Origin: CALOBA01 sp942491465 | Lineage (GTDB): Bacteria > Pseudomonadota > Gammaproteobacteria > Chromatiales > Chromatiaceae | DNA length: 64,000 nucleotides | NCBI GenBank assembly: GCA_942491465.1 | Contig: CALOBA010000069.1 | Location: forward strand, 12,158 to 76,157 | Direction: 5' to 3' | Part shown: positions 17,830-26,774 of the stretch, in pieces | Position numbering within the stretch: the first letter of the stretch is position 1 | Layout: each line of letters begins with the position of its first letter | Notes under the pieces: generated by a model | The model's database searches: none | Seen by the model: the letters and a program-made list of their open reading frames with translations, nothing else | Told to the model about the DNA's origin: nothing | Program-made: the position numbers and the translations under genes

Positions 17830-18666
17830 ATGACCTTTGCCAACCCGGCGGTGCTCGAGTTCTACAAGGAGCTGCCGTTCAACTTCCAGGGACTCGCCAG
17901 CGAGCAGGCGCGCGCGATTCGTGGGCGCAACAGCCTCGCTGCCTACCCCATCCTGGCACCGCTGCTTCAAGCCCGACCGCGGGTGCTGGAAGTGGGCTGC
18001 GGCACGGGCTGGCTCAGCAACTCCATCGCCTACTACCATGGCTGTCCGGTGGTGGGGATCGACTTCAATCCGGTGGCGGTGGAGCGGGCGCGGGCGGTGG
18101 CCGCCGAGCTGCAGCTGAGCACGGAGCTGCGCGTCGAAGACCTGTTTCTGTACGCGCCCGCAGCGCCGTTCGACCTGGTGATCTCGCTGGGCGTGCTGCA
18201 TCACACCGACGATTGCCGCGCCGGCGTAGCGCGTGTCTTCGAGCACTTCCTCGCCCCGGGCGGGCATGCGTTCATCGGTCTCTATCACGTCCATGGACGC
18301 GGCCCCTTTCTCGAACATTTCCAGCAGATGCGCGGGGCCGGCGCCAGCGAGGACGCGCTGTTCGCCGAATACCGGCGCCTGCAGCCCCAGCTCAAGGACG
18401 CGACCCAGGCCCGCAGCTGGTTCCGCGACCAAGTGCTGCACCCCCACGAGACGCAGCACAGCCTCGCGGAGATGCTCGAGATCATGGCCGCCGCCGGTGT
18501 CGAGCTGGTGGCCACCTCGATCAACCGCTTCGAGCCGATCGGCTCGATCGATGAGGTGGTCGCCGAAGAGGCCGGTTATCGCGCCATCGCCGAGGAACGG
18601 CTGCAACAGGGGCGCTACTTCCCGGGCTTTTTCTTGTTCCTGGTAAAAAAGCCGGTGGACGTTTAG
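17830..18666 (+). CDS. Class I SAM-dependent methyltransferase
   Basis: A 278-residue enzyme. SAM-binding motif I is RVLEVGCGTGWLSNSIAYY near residue 55, motif II VVGIDFNPVAVERAR, and the motif IV region FDLVISLGVLHHTDD. This is a Methyltransf_11/23-type Rossmann fold with normal spacing. The ATG at 17830 is preceded by AGGAGA at 17818. The substrate cannot be deduced; the C-terminal half (QAR-SWFRDQVLHPHETQHS) is typical of small-molecule methyltransferases. It follows the SGNH gene by 39 bp and is probably cotranscribed. Its 3' end meets a large palindromic repeat. Confidence 0.88.
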   Translation: MTFANPAVLEFYKELPFNFQGLASEQARAIRGRNSLAAYPILAPLLQARPRVLEVGCGTGWLSNSIAYYHGCPVVGIDFNPVAVERARAVAAELQLSTELRVEDLFLYAPAAPFDLVISLGVLHHTDDCRAGVARVFEHFLAPGGHAFIGLYHVHGRGPFLEHFQQMRGAGASEDALFAEYRRLQPQLKDATQARSWFRDQVLHPHETQHSLAEMLEIMAAAGVELVATSINRFEPIGSIDEVVAEEAGYRAIAEERLQQGRYFPGFFLFLVKKPVDV

Positions 18667-18688
18667 GCAAATGCTGAATTTTTCCGCA

Positions 18689-18857
18689 TCGCCTTAGGCG
18701 ATTGCCGGAAACTTTCATACCAGATGACGCAGGATTGACGTTCGCCTTCAAGGAGGGCTGGCGAGAGCATAGCTCGCTATGTGACCGCCAGCCCGACGCC
18801 GAAGGCGGGCGTCAAGACAAGTCAGATGGTATGAAAGTTGACAGAAATCGCCTTAAG
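18689..18857. repeat. Palindromic element, family B, copy 1
   Basis: A long imperfect hairpin of about 165 bp. AACTTTCATACCA near 18709 pairs with TGGTATGAAAGTT ending at 18839. Inside, TTGACGTTCGCCTTC...GGGCTGGCG pairs with CGCCAGCCC...GAAGGCGGGCGTCAA. A second copy in reverse orientation occupies 40222-40379. It separates the convergent methyltransferase and Rieske genes, so it may serve as a bidirectional terminator. Confidence 0.85.
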
Positions 18858-18861
18858 CACA

Positions 18862-20214
18862 TCACTCAAAGCGGCGTCTAAAGGCACCGAGTGCGGCGAC
18901 ACCGGCAACGGCCCACAAGGCCGCCACCGCAGCGATGATCGCAATGCCCGAGCCGGAGCCCGCGATGCCCAAGGCGGCCAGGATCGCCGCCGCGGTCCAC
19001 AGGCCTTTGCGCGCCAGATCGATCCGGCGGACCATCGCCGAACAGGTGGCGCAGACCCGCGTGTGCTGCGCGAAGCGCCCGGTCGGCGGCGTCGTATGGG
19101 CAACGATACCCGCCTCCGACTTGGCGGACGCAAAGCCGCGATAGAACGGCAGCTCAGCGCCGTAGCGGTCGAGCCAGCGCCGGTACTCGACCACCAACCG
19201 ATCCGAGGTCTTGAGTGGGAACCAGAGGTCTTTCAGCGGCTGCTCGGCGCGCTCGATCTGCTCGTATTGGCCGACGACCACGCCCATGTCCTGCTCCAGG
19301 ATCAGGCACTGGGTCCAATGCTCCAACCAGCGTGGCTTCCAGCGCTCGCGCCAGGAGAGAAAGTTGCTGTACTTGCGGTAGAGCAGCCGACAGCGGCTCT
19401 TGCCGAACGGGATCGAGTACAGGGCCAGCCCGGCAATCAGGTCCGGGTTCTTGTACGCCGAGGTATAGCGGATCAGGTTCGGGGCGACCAGCTCGACGAC
19501 GGCCTCTTTCAACCGCGAGGCCCCCGGTGCAGCGCCGCTGCCCAGCGTGCGGAATCCGCCTCGGATACCCGCGATCGAGCTCTCCCGGATGTTCAGCTCC
19601 AGGGGCTTGGCAAGCGACCTCAGGCCCCCGCCCCGTACCCCGTCATGGGCGATATGGATGTGGGCCACATCGATGATGTTCTCGATCAGATAGCTCTGGT
19701 CGTAGGGCAGGTCCATCTGGAAATCCACACAATGGACGCCCGGTGCATCCAGCGCCGGGGTGAGGGGCAGCGAATCCGGGTCTGCCGCTTGCGCATCGCC
19801 GGCCCACACCCAGACGATGCCTTGACGCTCCGCGACCTGGTAGGCGGGCACACAGGTCTTCGGCGGGATCGCCAGCCGCTGCGGGAGCTGCGGGATGTGC
19901 ACACACCGGCCCGAGCCGGCGAACTGCCAGCCGTGGTAGAGGCACTCGATGCGCCCATCGACCAGCCGCCCGTCCGACAGACGGGCCGCGCGATGCGGGC
20001 ATCGATCCCGCAGGCAGACCGGGCCGCCGTCCTGATCGAAGAACAGCACCAGCGGCTCGTCGTACAGGGAGAAGGCAAAGGGGCGCGTCCGGTCCAGGTC
20101 GCGGACGAAGGCGACCGGATACCAGCAATTACGCCAATCGAAGACCTGCTCGGCCTCCGCCTGCCGGGGCAGGTCGGCCGCTGCTCCGGCCCCGTTCAGC
20201 TCGTCAGCTCCCAC
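18862..20214 (-). CDS. Rieske non-haem iron oxygenase, pheophorbide a oxygenase-like
   Basis: A 450-residue oxygenase. The Rieske [2Fe-2S] ligands are RCPHRAARLS and CLYHGWQF (C-x-H...C-x2-H). The mononuclear iron site is IENIIDVAHIHIAHDG (D-x2-H-x4-H). The C-terminal part has the CxxC motif HTRVCATCSAMVRR followed by two transmembrane helices (about residues 405-445), as in the PaO/Tic55/chlorophyllide a oxygenase group. Such enzymes oxidise tetrapyrroles or other membrane-associated substrates. In a phototroph, bacteriochlorophyll turnover would be plausible but is not shown. Start is GTG 20214 with GAGGT just upstream; the ATG at 20231 is out of frame. It sits downstream of nifA in the same direction. 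Confidence 0.85.
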   Translation of the reverse strand: MGADELNGAGAAADLPRQAEAEQVFDWRNCWYPVAFVRDLDRTRPFAFSLYDEPLVLFFDQDGGPVCLRDRCPHRAARLSDGRLVDGRIECLYHGWQFAGSGRCVHIPQLPQRLAIPPKTCVPAYQVAERQGIVWVWAGDAQAADPDSLPLTPALDAPGVHCVDFQMDLPYDQSYLIENIIDVAHIHIAHDGVRGGGLRSLAKPLELNIRESSIAGIRGGFRTLGSGAAPGASRLKEAVVELVAPNLIRYTSAYKNPDLIAGLALYSIPFGKSRCRLLYRKYSNFLSWRERWKPRWLEHWTQCLILEQDMGVVVGQYEQIERAEQPLKDLWFPLKTSDRLVVEYRRWLDRYGAELPFYRGFASAKSEAGIVAHTTPPTGRFAQHTRVCATCSAMVRRIDLARKGLWTAAAILAALGIAGSGSGIAIIAAVAALWAVAGVAALGAFRRRFE

Positions 20215-20323
20215 GCGACACCTCGCTCATGTTTCGGGTCGAAATCGATACTAGGGTCCGAATGGTACCCCCCCCCGACACCTATGCCGCGGCTGAACAG
20301 TGCAGCAACGCAACGGCCCGCTG

Positions 20324-21919
<1,596 letters not shown>

Positions 21920-22251
21920 TGGGCGGGTGATTCCAGCGTTGAAATCTGTGTGTTGGCCGGGGGGCTTGGCGACCGCTCAGGCGCCTGTGCGCGCGCTGAT
22001 CGGATCAAGCCGCCGGTTCGGCTCCTCATCTCGTTGGGCTCCGCTCTGGTCGCATGCGGTCTTTATTCGTGCTCGGGGGCGCTGTTTGCCCTTGCCTCCC
22101 TCGCATTAGATGACGGCGCGCGGGGGGACCCGCAACACCAGTGCATGTCGGTAGAGCCGTCGAGGCCGTTCGTTGTCGTTGTCGAGCCTATCAGCGATTC
22201 GGATTCGACACCGATCGGAGACGGCCCGGGAACCGCTGCGCTGCGGTACGA
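21920..22251. other. nifL-nifA intergenic region
   Basis: About 330 bp with no supportable gene; the open frames here are shadows. A gap this long within a nifLA operon is unusual and could hold an internal promoter for nifA, but I found no convincing -24/-12 or -35/-10 pair. Confidence 0.4.
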
Positions 22252-23901
22252 CTACTCTTCGGCCGACGGCACACCCTCCAGCGTCAGCCGGACCCGGCAG
22301 CCGTCGCGGAAATCCGAGTCGATCTCGATACTGCCGCCATGCTGGTTGACGATCTCCTGGGCCAGGGCCAGGCCCATGCCGGCCCGGCCCCGGCGGTTGC
22401 GCCAGCCGATGTAGAAGGGCTCGAAGGCCTTGAGGCGATCGCCCTGCGGGAGGCCCGGACCATTATCCTCGACGATCACCTCGACGCCATCTTCGAGGGC
22501 GCGGGTGGCCAGACGCAGCTCGCGCTGGCCGCCACGGCCCTCGTGCAGCGCCTGCAGGCCGTTGTCGATCAGGTGCTTGAACAGCGAGCGCAACTGATTC
22601 TTGCGCCCGGAGAGCTCCGGCAACACCATCGCCGGCTGCCAGTCCACGACCACGCCGGCGGCGAGCAGCCGATCGGTCTGCAATTCCAGCACATGGCGCA
22701 GCAGCTCGTTGACGTTGACGCTGACGCCGATCTCCGCGACCTCCGGCGGCAGCGCCTGCTGCAGCGTCGTCAGGGCCTGCTCGCTGGCGGCGCTGATCTG
22801 GCCCAACATCTGGGCGAAGACCTCGACGTTGCCAGCGCCGCTCTGGAACATGCCGGTGGCGGCGCGGATCAGGTTCAGCGGCACCTGGATCTGATAGCTG
22901 GCCGCGGTCAGGGCCTCGCGCATGCCCTGGGCGAGCTGCTGCTCGGCGAGCCGGGCGCGCAGGTGCTCCAGGTGGGCGCGCTCGATCTCGCGGCGCCGTG
23001 CGGTGACGTCGTTGGCCAACAGCAGCAGCCGCCGCTCGCCGTCCGCCGGGCCGCGGAAGTAGCCGCGGGCGCTGCCGTCGGACTCGTCCACCACCGAGCC
23101 GGAGCAGGCAAACCAGCGCGGGCCGCCGCCGGGGGATTCGATACTGATCTCAATGTCCTTGAAGCTGCGCCGCGCATCGGCCTTGAGCATCTCCACCACC
23201 GGATCGAAGCCGGCCTGCTCGGCCAACGCCTTGCGCAGCAGATCCACCGGCTCGCGCCCGCGCAGATCGCCGAAGAGCTTCTTGTACTCCATGTTGTCGA
23301 GCAGCACCCGGCCGTCCGCGTCGAGCAGCATGGTGATGACCGGGGCGGCGTCGAGCACGGTCTCGATGCGGGTCTTCTGCTGGCGCAGGCCCACCTCCAG
23401 CTCGTGCTCGTTGGTCACGTCCCGGTGCATGCCGAGGAAGTAGCGGACGCGCCCGGCCCCATCGAGCACCGGCGAGATCAGCAGCGAGGCCAGGTAGTCC
23501 TTGCCGTCCTTGGTGCGGTTGACCAAGGTGCCGATCCAGGGGCGTTTGCGCTGGATGGTGCGCCAGAGCTGACGGTAGATCGTCTCCGGCGTCGCGTTGC
23601 TGGAGAGGATCGATTCGTTCTCGCCCATCACCTCATCGCGCTGAAAGCCGGTGAGCTTCTCGAAGGCGGCGTTGGCATAGAGAATCCTGGCGCGGTTGTC
23701 GGTGATCGAGATGGCCACCGGCGCCTGCTCCACGGCCTCGAAATAGAGCCGGGGCGGCAGCGGGTCGGCCGGGTCGCCGGCCATCAGGGTCAGGACATCG
23801 ATGACCTCGGTCGGTGTGCCGGCCGGCGGCTGCGCAAGGAACTGGCCGACCACGCTGGCCAGCTGTGCCTGATGATCTTCGGAGGATTGTGTGAGGGGCA
23901 C
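22252..23901 (-). CDS. nifL: Nitrogen fixation negative regulator NifL
   Basis: A 549-residue anti-activator that binds NifA and blocks it in response to oxygen/redox and nitrogen status. An N-terminal PAS domain (about 50-165; APVAISITDNRARILYANAA, then GENESILSS) would hold FAD. A second PAS (VLDAAPVITMLLDADGRVLL) follows, then a coiled-coil linker and a C-terminal histidine-kinase-like GHKL domain (QLRSLFKHLIDNGLQAL, VEDNGPGLP, GMGLALAQEIV). The usual phosphoacceptor His motif is not apparent, as in NifL proteins. GTG at 23901 was chosen because GGAG lies 8 bp upstream; the long upstream extension reads through the promoter region. It is followed by nifA. Confidence 0.93.
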   Translation of the reverse strand: MPLTQSSEDHQAQLASVVGQFLAQPPAGTPTEVIDVLTLMAGDPADPLPPRLYFEAVEQAPVAISITDNRARILYANAAFEKLTGFQRDEVMGENESILSSNATPETIYRQLWRTIQRKRPWIGTLVNRTKDGKDYLASLLISPVLDGAGRVRYFLGMHRDVTNEHELEVGLRQQKTRIETVLDAAPVITMLLDADGRVLLDNMEYKKLFGDLRGREPVDLLRKALAEQAGFDPVVEMLKADARRSFKDIEISIESPGGGPRWFACSGSVVDESDGSARGYFRGPADGERRLLLLANDVTARRREIERAHLEHLRARLAEQQLAQGMREALTAASYQIQVPLNLIRAATGMFQSGAGNVEVFAQMLGQISAASEQALTTLQQALPPEVAEIGVSVNVNELLRHVLELQTDRLLAAGVVVDWQPAMVLPELSGRKNQLRSLFKHLIDNGLQALHEGRGGQRELRLATRALEDGVEVIVEDNGPGLPQGDRLKAFEPFYIGWRNRRGRAGMGLALAQEIVNQHGGSIEIDSDFRDGCRVRLTLEGVPSAEE

Positions 23902-23971
23902 GTCGGGCTCCGGGGGAATGGGCGTTGGGCTGGATATCACGCTTCGGAATACAACTGCTGCAAAGCAACGA

Positions 23972-24016
23972 TCGGAAGACAACTCGTCGGATAACAACTC
24001 GTCGGAAAACAACCGG
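23972..24016. repeat. Three tandem 15-bp repeats in the nifL leader
   Basis: Units TCGGAAGACAACTCG, TCGGATAACAACTCG and TCGGAAAACAACCGG are exactly adjacent. A fourth related unit (TCGGAATACAACTGC) lies at 23944. They sit at and just downstream of the predicted nifL transcription start, about 70-115 bp before the start codon. They could be a protein-binding array or a leader RNA element. Confidence 0.7.
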
Positions 24017-24032
24017 TGCAAAATCTGCACCA
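24017..24032 (-). promoter_or_regulatory. Candidate sigma-54 promoter of nifL-nifA
   Basis: On the minus strand the sequence is TGGTGCAGATTTTGCA. The invariant GG (-24) and GC (-12) are separated by exactly 10 bases, and TTTTGCA matches the -12 element well. It points to nifL, with a predicted start about 105 bp before the GTG. A TGT-N10-ACA site lies about 140 bp upstream. Confidence 0.65.
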
Positions 24033-24168
24033 AAAAAGACGCAACTCCCCGCCGCTGCAAGCATCCGGTCGTCGGGGCTAACGCTCGGCACGCGCTGCCG
24101 CGGGCTTGCGGCCGGCAGCATCCGCAACCGGCGCCCGCAATGCGGGCGGCCTGCAAGCCGGCCGAGCT

Positions 24169-24184
24169 TGTCCGCAACCCGACA
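24169..24184. promoter_or_regulatory. Candidate NifA upstream activator site (nifL)
   Basis: TGTCCGCAACCCGACA matches the NifA consensus TGT-N10-ACA exactly. It lies 137 bp beyond the -24 element of the nifL promoter, within the normal UAS distance. The consensus is short, so a single match could be chance; the paired sites upstream of rnfA strengthen it. Confidence 0.55.
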
Positions 24185-24373
24185 ACAACGATCGAGACAC
24201 CGGCGATTGTCGGCTTGATCACGGATGCCGACCGAGCCCTGATCGCACCGGCCGGCCTGAACGCCGCATCCGTCGGGCGGCGGTATCAGCAACCAGGACG
24301 ACAGGCCCAAGCCCGTCTATGCTAACCGCTTCGACCCCAGCCTGCGCCACTTGATCACGAAAGGACCGCAACA

Positions 24374-25387
24374 ATGCCGCCATCCACCACCGCCACCACG
24401 CACCTTACACCAATCATATTTGCCGGATGGCTGTACTCCGGTATCGCCGCGGCAGCAGAATTCACCGTCGCCGATGTCACCTTCGACAGCGATTGGGCGA
24501 CGACCACTGCCGAGGTGACCGGCGGCGGCTACAGCACGAGCTTCGACGCGCCCTACAACCGGGCCCTGCCGAGCTCTACCTCCGCCGACTGGGAGGTGGG
24601 CAACTCCCTCGGCACCGCCTTTCAGCGACCGAGCTTCCAACCGGGCTATTCGGCTGGCGCGGTCCAGACCGGCGATGCCGGCACGGCCGCGACCCTGGGC
24701 CAAGACCCCGACTTTCCAGACACCAGCAACGAGCGCGAGATCATCCAGCTCGGCTGGGGGGACGGCAACGGGCTGACCGAAGGCAATGGCTACGACCTGG
24801 CGATCTTCGAGCAGGCCACCAGCGAGGCCTTTGCGCTGCGGGTGCACCTGACCGGGACGACACCGGCATGGAGCGCCTGGTACTACATCCCCGATGACAA
24901 TGTCTACGACGCCGACGCCGATGCGACGCCGACGCGGATCGACCTCAGTGCGGATCTCGGGCTCGGCGCCGGAATCGTCATCAACGCGCTGGAGATCACC
25001 AACCTGATCGTCGGCGACGTGGTAGCCGATCAGATAGACGCGACCGGATTCGGCCGGGGCGAGGTGACGTTCGCCGAAGATGATCCGCAAGGCGGCTTTG
25101 CCCCCGGGCGCTGGAGCAGCTCAGGGGGCGTCTGGAAGGGCTTCGAGGCCGGCAAGTACGACCCCGACATCCAGTACGTCGTCGCCTTGCGGGCGCTCAC
25201 CCCCAATGTATCGGACTCTGTCACGTCGACGACCACGACGACCCTCTTCTCGCAACCCGCGCGACTCGCCGCGGCCGGCGGCCCGCTGCCGCTCCCGGGA
25301 GGCGGCCCGCTCCTGTTTATCGGGTTGGCGGCAATGGCCTGGAGCCGCCGGCTCCTCCCGCCGCGGTGGCAGGATGCCCCCGCATAA
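24374..25387 (+). CDS. Secreted protein with PEP-CTERM-like C-terminal anchor
   Basis: A 337-residue exported protein of unknown function. Residues 1-28 form a signal peptide (IIFAGWLYSGIAAAAEF). The mature part is acidic, Gly/Thr/Asp-rich and beta-rich, with no Cys and no recognisable catalytic motif. The C-terminus LPLPGGGPLLFIGLAAMAWS followed by RR is a short hydrophobic helix with basic residues, like the VPLPA/PEP-CTERM sorting signals processed by exosortase. It lies between nifL and rnfA, divergent from the former. Its 5' region carries the nifL control sites, but I see no evidence that it takes part in nitrogen fixation. Confidence 0.7.
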   Translation: MPPSTTATTHLTPIIFAGWLYSGIAAAAEFTVADVTFDSDWATTTAEVTGGGYSTSFDAPYNRALPSSTSADWEVGNSLGTAFQRPSFQPGYSAGAVQTGDAGTAATLGQDPDFPDTSNEREIIQLGWGDGNGLTEGNGYDLAIFEQATSEAFALRVHLTGTTPAWSAWYYIPDDNVYDADADATPTRIDLSADLGLGAGIVINALEITNLIVGDVVADQIDATGFGRGEVTFAEDDPQGGFAPGRWSSSGGVWKGFEAGKYDPDIQYVVALRALTPNVSDSVTSTTTTTLFSQPARLAAAGGPLPLPGGGPLLFIGLAAMAWSRRLLPPRWQDAPA

Positions 25388-25402
25388 AGACCCCAGACGC
25401 AA

Positions 25403-25418
25403 TGTCGGATAGCCGACA
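25403..25418. promoter_or_regulatory. Candidate NifA upstream activator site 1 (rnfA)
   Basis: TGTCGGATAGCCGACA fits TGT-N10-ACA and is itself close to a perfect palindrome (TGTCGG...CCGACA). It lies about 145 bp upstream of the rnfA -24 element. Confidence 0.65.
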
Positions 25419-25441
25419 ATCGGGCCGCGGAGACGGCCTGT

Positions 25442-25457
25442 TGTGTCGTCCGCAACA
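25442..25457. promoter_or_regulatory. Candidate NifA upstream activator site 2 (rnfA)
   Basis: TGTGTCGTCCGCAACA fits TGT-N10-ACA, 39 bp downstream of site 1 and about 107 bp upstream of the -24 element. Two such sites in tandem before a sigma-54 promoter are typical of NifA-controlled operons. Confidence 0.6.
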
Positions 25458-25562
25458 GCCCCACCCGCATCCTCTGCACGGGCGTGGGCACCACCGCATC
25501 TAACCGCTAGATCGCTGATCCAGAAGTAAATTAGCCTTCTCGACAGACCGAGGCGCCGGTCC

Positions 25563-25578
25563 TGGCATCAGTTGTGCT
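25563..25578 (+). promoter_or_regulatory. Candidate sigma-54 promoter of the rnf operon
   Basis: TGGCATCAGTTGTGCT carries GG and GC exactly 10 bases apart and matches TGGCA of the -24 consensus. The predicted start is about 40 bp before the rnfA ATG. Confidence 0.65.
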
Positions 25579-25628
25579 TACCTGGGTTCCATGACCCATT
25601 CGAGTGCAATGCCCCGTCCGTTCGCGCC

Positions 25629-26204
25629 ATGACCGAATACCTGCTGCTACTCCTCGCCACCGCGTTGGTCAACAACGTGGTCCTGGTCAAGTTCCTTGGC
25701 CTATGTCCCTTTATGGGCGTCTCCAACAAGCTCGACACCGCGCTGGGCATGGGGCTGGCGACCACCTTCGTGCTGACCTTGGCCGCGGTGGCCGGTTGGC
25801 TGTTGGAGCATCTGGTATTGGGACCGCTGGGGCTGGGCTTCCTGCGCATCCTGACCTTCATCCTGGTCATCGCCGCGGTGGTGCAGTTCACCGAGATGGC
25901 CGTGCGCAAGATCTCGCCGACGCTGTATCAGGTCCTCGGCATCTTTCTGCCGCTGATCACGACCAACTGCGCCGTGCTCGGCGTGGCGCTGCTCAACGTG
26001 CAGCAGGAGCACAGCTTCGTCGAGAGCCTGCTCTACGGCCTGGGCTCTGCGCTCGGGTTCACGCTGGTCATGGTCCTGTTCGCCGGGTTGCGCGAGCGCC
26101 TGGCCTTGTCGCAGGTGCCCCGCGCCTTCGCCGGCACCCCCATCGCGTTCATCGTCGCCGGGCTGCTGTCGCTGGCGTTCATGGGCTTTGCCGGGCTCGC
26201 CTAA
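25629..26204 (+). CDS. rnfA: Rnf electron transport complex subunit A
   Basis: A 191-residue integral membrane protein with about six transmembrane helices, the RnfA/NqrE subunit of the Rnf ferredoxin:NAD+ oxidoreductase. It begins MTEYLLLLLATALVNNVVLV and has KFLGLCPFMGVSNK and PLITTNCAVLGVALLN. The two Cys residues (GLCPF, TNCAV) are the ones that coordinate an intramembrane iron-sulfur centre in this family. ATG 25629 gives the conserved N-terminus; 19 upstream in-frame codons are not family-like. It is the first gene of rnfABCDGEH, behind a sigma-54-type promoter with two putative NifA sites. Confidence 0.96.
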   Translation: MTEYLLLLLATALVNNVVLVKFLGLCPFMGVSNKLDTALGMGLATTFVLTLAAVAGWLLEHLVLGPLGLGFLRILTFILVIAAVVQFTEMAVRKISPTLYQVLGIFLPLITTNCAVLGVALLNVQQEHSFVESLLYGLGSALGFTLVMVLFAGLRERLALSQVPRAFAGTPIAFIVAGLLSLAFMGFAGLA

Positions 26205-26233
26205 GTCCAAGACACGAAGACCAATAACACATC

Positions 26234-26758
26234 ATGATCGCTGCCATCCTGATCCTGACATTGCTCGGGCTGGCCCTGGGGGGCCTGCTCGGGGTTGCGT
26301 CCCGCTACCTGAAGGTGGAGGGCAATCCCCTTGCCGATGAGATCGACGGCATGCTGCCGGGCTCCCAGTGCGGGCAGTGCGGCTTTCCGGGCTGCACGCC
26401 GGCGGCGGAGGCCATCGCCGCCGGCCAGGCCCCGGTAACCGTCTGTCCCCCGGGCGGCAAGGCCCTGGCCGAGGCCCTGGCCGACAAGCTCGGCATCACC
26501 GTCGACCTGACCATGGTCGAGGACAAGCCGCCCACCGTGGCCTTCATCCACGAGTCCCTGTGCATCGGGTGCTGCAAGTGCCTCAAGCGCTGCCCCACCG
26601 ACGCCATCATCGGCGCCAACAACATGATCCACTCCGTGTTCGAGGACGCCTGCACCGGCTGCGAGGCCTGCTGGGAGGTCTGTCCCACCGAGTGCATCGA
26701 CATGCGCGAACCGACGCCGTCGCTGAAAAACTGGTACTGGCCCCTGCCGGTCGCCTAG
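26234..26758 (+). CDS. rnfB: Rnf electron transport complex subunit B
   Basis: A 174-residue iron-sulfur subunit with one N-terminal transmembrane helix (AAILILTLLGLALGGLLG). The [4Fe-4S] cluster motif is GSQCGQCGFPGCTPAAEAI, followed by two ferredoxin-type clusters, CIGCCKCLKRCPTDAI and CTGCEACWEVCPTECI. It accepts electrons from or donates them to ferredoxin. It lies 29 bp after rnfA. Length is typical of the short proteobacterial RnfB. Confidence 0.96.
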   Translation: MIAAILILTLLGLALGGLLGVASRYLKVEGNPLADEIDGMLPGSQCGQCGFPGCTPAAEAIAAGQAPVTVCPPGGKALAEALADKLGITVDLTMVEDKPPTVAFIHESLCIGCCKCLKRCPTDAIIGANNMIHSVFEDACTGCEACWEVCPTECIDMREPTPSLKNWYWPLPVA

Positions 26759-26774
26759 CCCCGCGGAGCCCCTC

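Noticed and set aside
23944..24016. 15-bp repeats as a small CRISPR array
   Set aside because: Units are adjacent without spacers and too short; no cas genes are present in the window.
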